This document shows, in pieces, positions 17,571 through 26,903 of a DNA stretch of 64,000 nt (position 1 is its first letter; each line of letters starts with the position of its first letter). The position numbers were made by a program, and so were the translations under genes. The notes beneath the pieces were generated by a model, which did no database searches, was not told the DNA's origin, and saw only the letters and a program-made list of their open reading frames with translations. The stretch spans positions 62,001 to 126,000 of the forward strand of contig NZ_JAFCJM010000017.1 in assembly GCF_018130955.1 (NCBI RefSeq), in the 5' to 3' direction. The stretch is from Bradyrhizobium liaoningense. GTDB lineage: Bacteria > Pseudomonadota > Alphaproteobacteria > Rhizobiales > Xanthobacteraceae.

Positions 17571-18800
17571 ATGTCGGCCCTGCCGCTCTCAGGCATCAAG
17601 ATCCTTGATCTCACGCGCGTGCTCGCCGGGCCGTTGTCGGCCCAGATGCTGGGCGACCTCGGCGCGGAGGTGATCAAGATCGAGCGGCCCGGCACCGGCG
17701 ACGACGCGCGCGCCTTCGGCCCGCCTTACCTCAGCGATCCCGAGGGCAAGGCGAACAACAACAACTCCTTCTACCTCTGCGCCAACCGCAACAAGAAGTC
17801 GGTCACCGTCAATATCGCCAAGCCCGAAGGGCAGGAGATCATCCGCGAGCTCGCCAAGGGCGTCGACGTCTTCATGGAGAACTACAAGGTCGGCGACCTC
17901 AAGCGCTACGGGCTCGATTACGAGACCATCAAGAAGATCAATCCCGGCATCATCTATTGCTCGGTGACCGGCTTCGGCCAGACTGGCCCATATGCGCCGC
18001 GCGCCGGCTACGACGCCATCCTGCAGGCGATGGGCGGCCTGATGAGCGTCACCGGCCACATGGACGGCGAGCCGGGCGAGGGCCCGATGAAGGTCGGCCC
18101 CTCCATCGTCGATTACATGACCGGCATGAACACCTCGATCGGGATTCTCTCGGCCCTCTACCATCGCGACGCCAATGGCGGCGTCGGGCAGCATCTCGAC
18201 GTCTGCCTGTTCGACACCGTGATTGCCTCGCTCAGCCACTGGCTCCAGATCTACCTCGTCAACGGCGTGACCCCGCCGCGGCGCGGCACCTGGGGCAATG
18301 GCGGCATGCCGGCCGGCGTGTTCCGTTGCACCGACGGCGAATTGATGCTGGTGGTCGGCAATGACGGCCAGTTCCAGCGCACCTGCGCGGTGCTCGGCGA
18401 GCCCGAGCTCGCCAACGACAAGCGCTTCCTCAAGAACAATGACCGCGTCGTGCACGGCAAGGAGATCATGGCGATTTTTGCCGGCCTGTTCCTCAAGAAG
18501 CCAGTCGCGTACTGGCTGGACAAGCTGGAGGAGGCCGGCGTGCCGTCAGGCCCGATCAACAATTTCGAGCAGGTCTTTAGCGATCCCCACGTCCAGTCGC
18601 GCGGCATGCGGGTGAAGACCAGGCACAAGTTCGAGCCGGATCTGTCGCTGATCCGCAACGCGCTGACCTTCTCGGAAACCCCCATCACCGACTATCGCGC
18701 CCCGCCGCTGCTGGGGGAGCACACCCAGGAGGTGCTTGGCACCGGCCTCGGCTATGATGCCGACAAGATCGAGACGCTGAAGAAGCAGGGTGTCATTTAG
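17571..18800 (+). CDS. CaiB/BaiF family (class III) CoA-transferase
   Basis: A family III CoA-transferase of 409 aa, which moves CoA between carboxylic acids through a covalent aspartyl-CoA intermediate. The N-terminus (LPLSGIKILDLTRVLAGP) and GAEVIKIERP near residues 32-40 are diagnostic. The catalytic aspartate is D181 in GPSIVDYMTG. The strong ribosome-binding site CGGAGGAA precedes ATG 17571. It sits 134 bp after hyuA and before a BKACE gene. This suggests that an organic acid from the upstream pathway is activated to its CoA ester, although separate transcription is possible. Confidence 0.92.
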   Translation: MSALPLSGIKILDLTRVLAGPLSAQMLGDLGAEVIKIERPGTGDDARAFGPPYLSDPEGKANNNNSFYLCANRNKKSVTVNIAKPEGQEIIRELAKGVDVFMENYKVGDLKRYGLDYETIKKINPGIIYCSVTGFGQTGPYAPRAGYDAILQAMGGLMSVTGHMDGEPGEGPMKVGPSIVDYMTGMNTSIGILSALYHRDANGGVGQHLDVCLFDTVIASLSHWLQIYLVNGVTPPRRGTWGNGGMPAGVFRCTDGELMLVVGNDGQFQRTCAVLGEPELANDKRFLKNNDRVVHGKEIMAIFAGLFLKKPVAYWLDKLEEAGVPSGPINNFEQVFSDPHVQSRGMRVKTRHKFEPDLSLIRNALTFSETPITDYRAPPLLGEHTQEVLGTGLGYDADKIETLKKQGVI

Positions 18801-18810
18801 CGTGGTGTTA

Positions 18811-18942
18811 CCCTTGTGGGAGAGGGTGGCTCGCCGCCTAGCGGCGAGACGGGTGAGGGGTTTTATCCGCGTGCGACACTGCCAGTGAGCTCGCGGATAA
18901 AACCCCTCATCCGGCGCTTCGCGCCACCTTCTCCTACAAGGG
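18811..18942. repeat. 132-bp palindromic intergenic repeat
   Basis: Two nested inverted arms are visible. The outer pair begins CCCTTGTGGGAG and ends with its near-complement CTCCTACAAGGG. The inner pair is GGGTGAGGGGTTTTATCCGC at 18851 and GCGGATAAAACCCCTCATCC at 18893. It could fold into one long hairpin after the CoA-transferase gene. Elements of this shape are scattered through rhizobial genomes. Confidence 0.75.
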
Positions 18943-18996
18943 GAGAAGGGCAGAGGCCACCACTCGTGGCGTGCGTTACATTGGGGACAACACCGC

Positions 18997-19875
18997 ATGA
19001 CATCAGGCAAAACCATCATCACCTGCGCCATCACCGGCAACCTGACAAAGCCCGAGCAGTCGCGATATCTCCCCATCACCCCGGAGCAGATCGCAACCTC
19101 CGCGCTGGAGGCGGCGGAGGCCGGCGCTGCGATCGTCCACATCCACGTGCGCGATCCCGCCACCGGTCGTCCCTCGATGGCAATCGACCTCTATCGCGAG
19201 GTGATGGAAAAGATCCGCGCCCGCAACAAATCGCTCATCATCAACCTGACGACGGGGCCGGGCGGGCGGTTCGTGCCCTCGCATGAAGATCCCAAGATCG
19301 CAGGCCCCGGCACCACCCTGATGCAACCGGAGAAGCGCGTCGAGCATATCGAGCTGTTGAAACCCGACATCTGCACGCTCGATCTCAACACCATGAATTC
19401 CGGCGGCGAGGTCGTGATCAATACGCCGCGCAACGTCCGCATCATGGCCGAGCGGATGAAGGCGGCCGGCGTGCTGCCGGAGATCGAGCTGTTCGACTCG
19501 GGCGACTGCCACCTTGCGCGCGATCTCTTCAATGACGGCACGCTGAATGGGCCGGGCCTGTTCTCGCTGGTGCTCGGCGTCAAATATGGGTTTTCCGCGA
19601 CGCCGGAGACGATGTTCTACGCCCGCGGCCTGCTGCCGCCGGGCGCGATCTGGTCCGGTTTCGGCATCGGCCGCGCCGAGTTCCCGATGGTGGCGCAGGC
19701 CTTCCTGCTCGGCGGCCACGTTCGCGTCGGCATGGAGGACAATCTCTATATGTCCAAAGGCGTGCTGGCGAAGACCAATGCGGAACTGGTCGCGCATGCG
19801 GCCGGCATTTTGAAGAGCCTCGGCGCCAGCATCGCTTCGGCCGACGAGGCGCGCGCGATGCTTAAGCTTGTGTAA
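18997..19875 (+). CDS. BKACE family protein (beta-keto acid cleavage enzyme, Kce-like, DUF849)
   Basis: A zinc-dependent TIM-barrel enzyme of 292 aa. BKACE enzymes condense a beta-keto acid with acetyl-CoA and split it to acetoacetate plus a new CoA ester. The zinc ligands are visible: H48 and H50 in VHIHVRD and E247 in GMEDN. The start ATG 18997 follows a GGGGAC site, just past the palindromic repeat. The beta-keto acid used varies widely in the family and is not predictable here. Together with the CoA-transferase it implies catabolism of a keto acid. Confidence 0.9.
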   Translation: MTSGKTIITCAITGNLTKPEQSRYLPITPEQIATSALEAAEAGAAIVHIHVRDPATGRPSMAIDLYREVMEKIRARNKSLIINLTTGPGGRFVPSHEDPKIAGPGTTLMQPEKRVEHIELLKPDICTLDLNTMNSGGEVVINTPRNVRIMAERMKAAGVLPEIELFDSGDCHLARDLFNDGTLNGPGLFSLVLGVKYGFSATPETMFYARGLLPPGAIWSGFGIGRAEFPMVAQAFLLGGHVRVGMEDNLYMSKGVLAKTNAELVAHAAGILKSLGASIASADEARAMLKLV

Positions 19876-19980
19876 AGTTTGCCAGCGACACCTCGTCCGT
19901 AGTCGCCCCATCTTTCGCATTGCGTGCGACTCTGGTTCGATCTTCGAACTGGCGCATCAGCGTTCGGGGGAAACAAAAGA

Positions 19981-20196
19981 ATGTCCTATACGATCGGGTT
20001 TCAGGCGAAGAACCAGAAGGCGATCCTGGCGACCGAGGCCGCGACGGCCAATCAGGCGGTCGCAATCATCGCCGCGCTGCAAAAGAGCGCCAACGAAATC
20101 GAATTCATCCGCTCCCCCCAGGAAGGCGACATGGGCATCGAGATGCTCCTCCTGCTGGCCAAGGAAGAAGCTGAGGAGATGCCCCAGGGGGCGTAA
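19981..20196 (+). CDS. Small conserved-looking hypothetical protein
   Basis: A 71-aa protein that I do not recognise. ATG 19981 has a good GGGGGA ribosome-binding site 10 nt upstream; the frame is open to 19924, but that extension is poor. The sequence (MSYTIGFQAKNQ...ALQKSANEIEFIRSPQEG) looks like a small alpha/beta domain with an acidic helix (LLAKEEAEEM) at the end. It has no signal peptide or membrane segment. It stands between the BKACE and RidA genes, 105 bp from the former. Confidence 0.65.
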   Translation: MSYTIGFQAKNQKAILATEAATANQAVAIIAALQKSANEIEFIRSPQEGDMGIEMLLLLAKEEAEEMPQGA

Positions 20197-20283
20197 CCCC
20201 ACACTTCGATCGGAAGCGAAGCATGCCGGCTACATAATAATGTAGTCAGGCGTCACTCTCGCTCGAACCGAAGGTGGCCACCC

Positions 20284-20676
20284 ATGAAACGCGAAGCGCT
20301 CCGCGTCGAACCGATCTCGTCCTTTCTCGACCGCCGGAAGGCGCCGACCTCGCCGGTGACGCGCGCCGGCAGCATGATCTTTGTTGCGGGGTTGCCGCCC
20401 TTCGACCCCGAGACGAGCGAGATCGCGGAGGCGCCGATCGAGCGGCAGAGCGAGCTGATCATGGAGCAGATGAAGCTGTGCCTGGAGACGGCGGGCGCGA
20501 GCCTCGACAATGTCATGAAGTGCAACGTGTACTGCACGTCGACAAGGCACTTCGCCGCGTTCAACGCGGTCTATGCGCGCTATTTCCCGACTGACCCGCC
20601 GGCGCGGATCTTCGTCTGCACGCCGGAATGGTTCGGCCCCTTCGACGTCGAGATCGATTGCATCGCAATGATGTGA
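20284..20676 (+). CDS. RidA/YjgF/YER057c/UK114 family protein
   Basis: A RidA-family protein of 130 aa, the normal length. RidA enzymes hydrolyse reactive enamine/imine intermediates released by PLP enzymes, and paralogues act in amino- or keto-acid catabolism. Family features are VTRAGSMIFVAGLPPFDPET near residues 23-42, the helix with CLETAGASLDNVMKCNVY, and the C-terminal active-site region FPTDPPARIFVC. Whether the archetypal arginine position is the one in PPARIF needs an alignment. The context suggests a role in clearing an imine from the neighbouring catabolic enzymes. Confidence 0.88.
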   Translation: MKREALRVEPISSFLDRRKAPTSPVTRAGSMIFVAGLPPFDPETSEIAEAPIERQSELIMEQMKLCLETAGASLDNVMKCNVYCTSTRHFAAFNAVYARYFPTDPPARIFVCTPEWFGPFDVEIDCIAMM

Positions 20677-20689
20677 GCCGGCGCCGGCC

Positions 20690-21382
20690 TCAAAAATCCT
20701 CGCGCGTCAGGCGTCCGTGCAGCACTGCGGGCCGCGCGGGCGGCGCCTTGCTTTTCGCCTTGCCCGCGGTCAGCGCCATCACCGACACCGATACCACGCG
20801 GTCGATAATCCCCTGGACATCATCGAGATCGCATTGACCGTCTGACAGCTTGGTCAGCCGCTCGCTCTCACGGATGGTGTGGTGCGCCATGGCGAGCGCG
20901 AAGTGCAGGCCCCAGTAGATCTCCTCATCGCTGCGATCGGGCAGTGCGCGCCGCATCGCGGCGGCGAACTTGCGCAAATGGTCGATCTCGCGGTTCTTGA
21001 TGCGGCGGATCGGCGGCACGGATTCAATCGAGGCGCGGATCATGAAGCGCGCCGCGGTGGACCGCTGGTTCGCGGGGCCGAGGCAGCCGTGCAGGGTCGG
21101 GCCGACGAGGGCGCGCAGGATCACGTCGATCGGCGCGCGGCCGCCGCCTTGTTCTTCCGCCGCCTTGAGCTCGGCCAGGCGCTCGCGATTGAGCGCGATG
21201 CTTCGCGTCACGAACAGTTCGGCGATCAATTCGTCCTTCGAACCGAAATGGTAATTCACGGCCGCGAGGTTGACGTTCGCCTCAGCAACGATGTCGCGCA
21301 ACGTCACGTCGCCAAAACCGCGGTCGGCATAGAGCCGTTCGGCGGCGGCGAGAATGGCAGACCTCGTATGATCGCTCGCCAT
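20690..21382 (-). CDS. TetR/AcrR family transcriptional regulator
   Basis: A TetR-type repressor of 230 aa from ATG 21382 (MASDHTRSAILAAAERL). The open frame runs to 21586, but the extra 68 residues cross the promoter region and are not TetR-like. The helix-turn-helix is at about residues 8-54 (DVTLRDIVAEANVNLAAVNYHFGSKDELI), and the rest is the ligand-binding domain. It is divergent from the acyl-CoA dehydrogenase/phosphotransferase operon. An inverted repeat at 21410-21440 lies just upstream of its start. It probably represses both directions and responds to an acyl-CoA or fatty-acid-like ligand; this is inferred from context. Confidence 0.88.
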   Translation of the reverse strand: MASDHTRSAILAAAERLYADRGFGDVTLRDIVAEANVNLAAVNYHFGSKDELIAELFVTRSIALNRERLAELKAAEEQGGGRAPIDVILRALVGPTLHGCLGPANQRSTAARFMIRASIESVPPIRRIKNREIDHLRKFAAAMRRALPDRSDEEIYWGLHFALAMAHHTIRESERLTKLSDGQCDLDDVQGIIDRVVSVSVMALTAGKAKSKAPPARPAVLHGRLTREDF

Positions 21383-21409
21383 GGGGACCTCGAGAGCGGG
21401 GAGTTGCAA

Positions 21410-21440
21410 TTCAAACAGTTGTATGAAACTATCGTTTGAA
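21410..21440. promoter_or_regulatory. Candidate TetR operator between the regulator and the acyl-CoA dehydrogenase gene
   Basis: Perfect 7-bp arms TTCAAAC and GTTTGAA are separated by 17 bp, 28 bp upstream of the tetR start and in the divergent promoter region. The inside is only partly symmetric. Size and position fit a TetR-family operator. Confidence 0.5.
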
Positions 21441-21603
21441 GGCCGGGAAAAGTCAATCCGCAACAGCGAACCAGTCGCAACTGCGACACGGTTCCTTAGG
21501 GCCAGCCCGCAGGCAACACGATTGCGGGCCTGACCATGCGGGAGGACAGTCCGGCGCAAAAGATTGTTCGGCCAAGAAACGGCCAAGAAACGAGGAGCGT
21601 CCC

Positions 21604-22839
<1,236 letters not shown>

Positions 22840-22866
22840 AAGTGAGGAGCGCTAGAGCGCTCTCCA

Positions 22867-22952
22867 CCGTCATTCCGGGGCGATGCGAAAGCATCGAACC
22901 CGGAATCTCGAGATTCCGGGTCTGGTGCTGACGCACCATCCCGGAATGACGG
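22867..22952. repeat. 86-bp palindromic repeat between acyl-CoA dehydrogenase and phosphotransferase genes
   Basis: The ends CCGTCATTCCGGG and CCCGGAATGACGG are perfect 13-bp inverted repeats. A second, shorter palindrome around CTCGAG sits in the middle. The element fills nearly the whole gap between the two co-directional genes, so it would form a hairpin within the shared transcript. Confidence 0.8.
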
Positions 22953-22976
22953 ACAACAAAAAGAGGGAGCGTCACC

Positions 22977-24035
22977 GTGGCTGACGGCGTCAGGAAAGAC
23001 GAAGAGTTCTCGGGCACCAAGCCCGTCGAGGAGCGGCATCGCTTCGACGAGCTGCGGCTTGAGGCCTGGATGCGCGAGAACGTCGAAGATTTCGAGGGGC
23101 CGCTGATTGTCCTGCAATTCAAGGGCGGCCAGTCCAATCCGACCTACCGGCTCAACACGCCGAACCGTTCCTATGTGATGCGCCGAAAGCCGTTCGGCAA
23201 ATTGCTGCCCTCGGCGCATGCGGTCGATCGCGAATACCGCGTCATCGCAGCCCTTGGAAAACAGGGCTTTCCGGTCGCAAAGGCCTACGCGCTCTGCCAG
23301 GACGACAGCATTATCGGAGCGGCCTTCTACATCATGTCGATGGAAGAGGGCCGGGTGTTCTGGGATCCGACGCTGCCGAGCCAGACGCCGGATGCGCGGC
23401 GAAAAATCTTCACCAGCAAGATCGAGACGCTCGCCCACCTGCACATGTTCGATCCGACCGCGATCGGCCTTGGCGATTTCGGCAAGCCCGGCAATTATTT
23501 CGCGCGCCAGATCGACCGCTGGACCAAGCAGTATCGGGCGTCCGAGACCCAGCACATTCCGGAGTTCGAGAAGGTCGCCGAATGGCTGCCGCGCACGGTG
23601 CCGGAACAGGCGCGCATCTCGATCGTCCACGGCGACTATCGCCTCGACAACATGATTTTCCACGCGACGGAACCGCGCGTGCAGGCGGTGCTGGACTGGG
23701 AGCTGTCGACGCTCGGCGACCCCATGGCCGATTTCACCTACCTCTTGATGCAGTGGATCATGCCGGGCCTCGAGGGCGTCGACCTCAAGGCGCTCAACAT
23801 CCCGAGCCTGGAAGAGGCGGCGCACATCTATTGCAACGTCACCAAGATGAGCGTTCCCGACCTCAACTGGTATTTTTCCTACAATCTCTTCCGCCTCGCC
23901 GGCATCACCCAAGGCATCGCCGGCCGCGTCCGCGACGGCACCGCTGCCAACGCCAAGGCCATGGAGTCGGCCAAGCGCACCGTGCCGCTGTCGCTGGCGT
24001 CATGGGAATACGCGCAGAAGGCGGGCGCGGTTTAA
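22977..24035 (+). CDS. APH-family phosphotransferase, ACAD10/11- or LvaA-like
   Basis: A kinase of the aminoglycoside/choline phosphotransferase fold, 352 aa. The catalytic loop is HGDYRLDN at residues 218-225, with catalytic base D220 and metal ligand N225. The second metal motif LDWELSTLGDP follows about 15 residues later. Translation starts at GTG 22977 behind GAGGGAG. In animals this domain is fused to the dehydrogenase in ACAD10/11. In Pseudomonas LvaA it phosphorylates 4-hydroxyacyl-CoA. The adjacent dehydrogenase supports the same role here rather than antibiotic resistance. Confidence 0.87.
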   Translation: MADGVRKDEEFSGTKPVEERHRFDELRLEAWMRENVEDFEGPLIVLQFKGGQSNPTYRLNTPNRSYVMRRKPFGKLLPSAHAVDREYRVIAALGKQGFPVAKAYALCQDDSIIGAAFYIMSMEEGRVFWDPTLPSQTPDARRKIFTSKIETLAHLHMFDPTAIGLGDFGKPGNYFARQIDRWTKQYRASETQHIPEFEKVAEWLPRTVPEQARISIVHGDYRLDNMIFHATEPRVQAVLDWELSTLGDPMADFTYLLMQWIMPGLEGVDLKALNIPSLEEAAHIYCNVTKMSVPDLNWYFSYNLFRLAGITQGIAGRVRDGTAANAKAMESAKRTVPLSLASWEYAQKAGAV

Positions 24036-24073
24036 GACAGACAGGCGCGGTTCGAATGAGCCGCGCTTTTTCT

Positions 24074-24165
24074 CTTGTAGGGTGGGCAAAGGCGTGTAGC
24101 GCCGTGCCCACCGCTTCTGCGGAAGCATACGCGGTGGGCACGCTTCGCTTTGCCCACCCTACAAG
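24074..24165. repeat. 92-bp palindromic repeat, GTGGGCAAAG family, copy 1
   Basis: The arms CTTGTAGGGTGGGCAAAG and CTTTGCCCACCCTACAAG are exact complements at the two ends, with an inner GCCGTGCCCACCGC / GCGGTGGGCACGC pair. A second copy of the same family lies at 28127-28215. Confidence 0.85.
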
Positions 24166-24195
24166 GCTACGGAGCCGCAATCTCGTGTGTGGATG

Positions 24196-24600
24196 ATGTC
24201 AGGCGAAACCAACCTTCAGACCTTGCTGCAAGACATGCAGCCCGAGATTCAGGCGGGCACCTTCGTCTTCGCAACTCTGCCTGACGACAGAATCCCCGAC
24301 GCAATCAAGCTGCTGCTGACCTTCCGCGAGCGCGAAGGAACGACGCTGGTAATGCGGCGCGAGGATGCCGACAGCATCGGCCTGGCCTGGCAATTCGCCT
24401 CACGCCTGATCACGCTCAACGTTCATTCGTCGCTCGACGCGGTCGGCTTTCTGGCCGCGGTCACGGCGCGGCTTGCGGATGCCGGCATCAGCGTCAACGC
24501 CGTGTCGGCGTTCTACCACGATCATCTGTTCGTGCCGGCCGACCGCGCCGATGAAGCGCTCGCGCTGTTACAAGGCATGTCCGGTCCGGACGTGCGATAG
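24196..24600 (+). CDS. ACT-domain-like protein of unknown function
   Basis: A 134-aa cytoplasmic protein with two ACT-like halves. The C-terminal half (LNVHSSLDAVGFLAAVTARLADAG, then ISVNAVSAFYHDHLFVPADRADEALALLQ) has the beta-alpha-beta pattern of the ACT_7/CASTOR-type amino acid-binding fold. The start is uncertain among GTG 24187, ATG 24193 and ATG 24196. It stands alone, just after a palindromic repeat, and converges on the next gene with an 18-bp gap. A sensory or ligand-binding role is plausible but unproven. Confidence 0.7.
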   Translation: MSGETNLQTLLQDMQPEIQAGTFVFATLPDDRIPDAIKLLLTFREREGTTLVMRREDADSIGLAWQFASRLITLNVHSSLDAVGFLAAVTARLADAGISVNAVSAFYHDHLFVPADRADEALALLQGMSGPDVR

Positions 24601-24618
24601 GTCAGGGCCGCGGCGCGC

Positions 24619-25173
24619 TCATTGCTTGGCGGGCGCCGCGACGCCCTTCTTGGCGTTGGCCGGTGCGGCGGCCGCGGCCGTCTCCGGCGGCGCCGGTGGC
24701 GTTGCGACCGAGAGGCCGAACAGCCGCCACTGATTGCCGACGTTCTGGAAGGTCAGGTCGAAATTGATCTGCAGCGGACGCGTCGGGAAATAGCCCGTGA
24801 GCCGCAGCATCTTGTTCGGATCGAGAAAGGGCGGCGTCGAGAGCTGCGGGGCTGCGAGTGCGACCGAGAACAGGTCGAAGTTGCGCCGCCGCAGATCGGT
24901 GAAGCCGATCGCGAGGTCCGCAGCATTGTTCTTGGCCTGGAAGTCCGGCGCTGCGAGGTCGCGCAGCACCGAGTAGTTTCCGGTGCGGTTGGCGTCGTTC
25001 AGCGTCAACAAGGTCGAGCGGATCAGGTACAGCGCCTGCTCCACGCTGACGGGAAGCTGCGGTTGTTGCGGCTGCTGCGGCTGTGTGGCGGACGGCTTTG
25101 CGTCCTCGGCAACGACCGGGCCGGCGACCGTCAGGATCAAGGCGAGGCTGGCGGCGAACTTCCGAACGGACAT
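24619..25173 (-). CDS. Exported hypothetical protein downstream of the trimeric adhesin
   Basis: A 184-aa protein that I do not recognise. It has a clear signal peptide (MSVRKFAASLALILTVAGPVVAED, cleavage near residue 22) and then a Gln/Pro-rich linker. A globular region of about 110 residues follows (SVEQALYLIRSTLLTLNDANRTGNY...FQNVGNQWRLFGLSV). It resembles an NTF2-like/DUF4864-type fold in length and pattern. The tail is Ala/Pro/Lys-rich. It starts 14 bp after the adhesin gene on the same strand, so the two are probably co-transcribed. An accessory function for the adhesin is possible but is inferred from position only. Confidence 0.72.
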   Translation of the reverse strand: MSVRKFAASLALILTVAGPVVAEDAKPSATQPQQPQQPQLPVSVEQALYLIRSTLLTLNDANRTGNYSVLRDLAAPDFQAKNNAADLAIGFTDLRRRNFDLFSVALAAPQLSTPPFLDPNKMLRLTGYFPTRPLQINFDLTFQNVGNQWRLFGLSVATPPAPPETAAAAAPANAKKGVAAPAKQ

Positions 25174-25187
25174 TGCGGTGTCCCGGC

Positions 25188-26690
25188 CTACCAGCCCAGG
25201 CGCAGGCCGACCCGCGCGCCGTAGAGGTTCTGGTTGGCGCCATAGGCCACGCCGCCGTTGAGCTGCACGTGATCGGCGATGCGCGCCGCGGCGTTGAAGG
25301 CAAGCCCGTTGCTGCTCTGGAAATTGCCCCAGTTCGCCGTCACCGCGAACCGCTCGTTGGGCATCAGGGTCGGCACGCCCGCCATCGCAAAGGCCATCGC
25401 CACGCCGTTGGTGGCCTTGCTGGTGCGCGTGTTGAGATCGTCGAGCCGGGCGTTGATCGCGGTGACGTCGCCGGCGGAGGCGAGCCCGAGGCCTGCCAGC
25501 GTCGTCGTCGCGAGATTGCCGGCGCCGTCAGACGTCACGAGTTGCGTGGTGCCGGATTGCGCCGCCTTGCTCGCCGCGGAGGTGATGCCGCTCATCGTGT
25601 AGGTGCTGGTGGCGGCGCCGACCGCGACCTGGTTGGTGCGCGTCGTCGCCGCGCCGCTGCCAATGGCGGTGGAGTTGGCGAAATTGGCGCTGGCACCGGT
25701 GCCGAGCGCAATCGCGTTGGCGCCGGTGACCAATGTGCCCTGGCCGATCGCGACCGCATTGGCGCCGCTGACGGTGCTGTTGTTGCCCATCACCACGACG
25801 TTGGTGGCGTTGACGGCATTGCCGCTGCCGAACACGGAGGAGCCGGCGGCGCTCGAGGTGCCCGCAATCGTATTGTTCGAGCCGACGAGCTGAATGTTGT
25901 CGCCGTTGCCGGCGACATTGGGCCCGTTCACGGTGTTGTTGTCGCCGAGCACGAAACTGTTGTTGCCGTTGACGGTGTTGGGATCACCGATGGCGAACGT
26001 GCCGTTGCCGTTGACGATCTGCCCGGTGCCGAACGCGCCGCTGTTGTTGCCGACGATGCTGTTGAGCGAGCCGACGGACGTGCTGTTGCTGCCGTTAGCG
26101 AAACTGTAAGTGCCGAAGGCCGCGCTCTGGCTGCCATACGCCTGCGCGTTATAGCCGAACGCCGAGCTGTCGGTGCCCGTCGCCCGCGATTGATTGCCCA
26201 CCGCGGTGTTGTGCGCATTGTTGCCGGTGGCGTTGGCTTGATAACCGATCGCTATATTGCTGCTGTTGTTGCCGTTGGCGAAGGAGTTCATCCCCATCGC
26301 AACGTTGGAGCTGCTGTTGCCATAGGCCCGCGCGTTCCCGCCTGTTGCGGTATTGAAACTGGAGTCCCCATGCGCGTCAGCGGCGTAACCAGTCGCGACG
26401 TTGACGGTGCTTCCGGAGGAGCTGCTGGCATTGGAGCTTGAGCCAATTGCAGTGTTGAAGGTAGCGCCGCCCAAACCGAACGCATTGGCGCCGGGGCCGC
26501 AGGCCACGTCGGATATGTTCGTCGCAGTGGCGGCACCGTCCGGGACGGTCACGTTGCCGCCGGACACTGCGTAGCTGCCGGCTTGACCGCACAAGAATTG
26601 CGCTGCCGCGTGGCGCGGGGCGAGCACGACGCAGATCGCCAGGAGGTTCATCGTGAAGACCCATGCCGTCCGGCGCTTTGCGAAATTCAT
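25188..26690 (-). CDS. YadA-like trimeric autotransporter adhesin
   Basis: A 500-aa surface adhesin (type Vc secretion). From ATG 26690 the signal peptide ends at RHAAAQ, near residue 31. Residues of about 60-370 are YadA-head-type repeats of the form AxGxxSxAxGxxS, with many Asn-Gly units (NTAIGSS, NIAIGYQANATG, AIALGTGASA). A short neck/stalk (GDVTAINARLDDLNTRTSKATNG) leads to the 70-residue C-terminal membrane anchor, which ends in GARVGLRLGW. The stalk is very short, so the head would sit close to the cell surface. The terminal residue is Trp rather than the more usual Phe. The ligand is unknown. Long open frames on the opposite strand are shadows of the repeats. Confidence 0.88.
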   Translation of the reverse strand: MNFAKRRTAWVFTMNLLAICVVLAPRHAAAQFLCGQAGSYAVSGGNVTVPDGAATATNISDVACGPGANAFGLGGATFNTAIGSSSNASSSSGSTVNVATGYAADAHGDSSFNTATGGNARAYGNSSSNVAMGMNSFANGNNSSNIAIGYQANATGNNAHNTAVGNQSRATGTDSSAFGYNAQAYGSQSAAFGTYSFANGSNSTSVGSLNSIVGNNSGAFGTGQIVNGNGTFAIGDPNTVNGNNSFVLGDNNTVNGPNVAGNGDNIQLVGSNNTIAGTSSAAGSSVFGSGNAVNATNVVVMGNNSTVSGANAVAIGQGTLVTGANAIALGTGASANFANSTAIGSGAATTRTNQVAVGAATSTYTMSGITSAASKAAQSGTTQLVTSDGAGNLATTTLAGLGLASAGDVTAINARLDDLNTRTSKATNGVAMAFAMAGVPTLMPNERFAVTANWGNFQSSNGLAFNAAARIADHVQLNGGVAYGANQNLYGARVGLRLGW

Positions 26691-26903
26691 AGCTCGCGAT
26701 TCCCCTGTGCCCGCCGGGTCGGCCCGCGCGGACAAGCGGCAGGTGCACCCGTGAAATTGCGCACCAGTTGTGTTTCTGGAACGTTTCTAACTGTATTTGG
26801 AGCGGGGGAGTCGATCTATTGCGTCTACGCAACACAAGGAAAATAATCCGCTGGCTGGGTTGGGCGCGGTATTTGGTACCGCCTCCTAGGCACCACGAGA
26901 CGA

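Noticed and set aside
22977..24035. Aminoglycoside resistance call for the APH-fold kinase
   Set aside because: The neighbouring acyl-CoA dehydrogenase and the ACAD10/11-like layout point to acyl-CoA metabolism.
25083..26441. Open frame on the + strand across the adhesin gene
   Set aside because: It is a shadow of the repetitive head codons; the - strand product has a signal peptide, head repeats and a membrane anchor.
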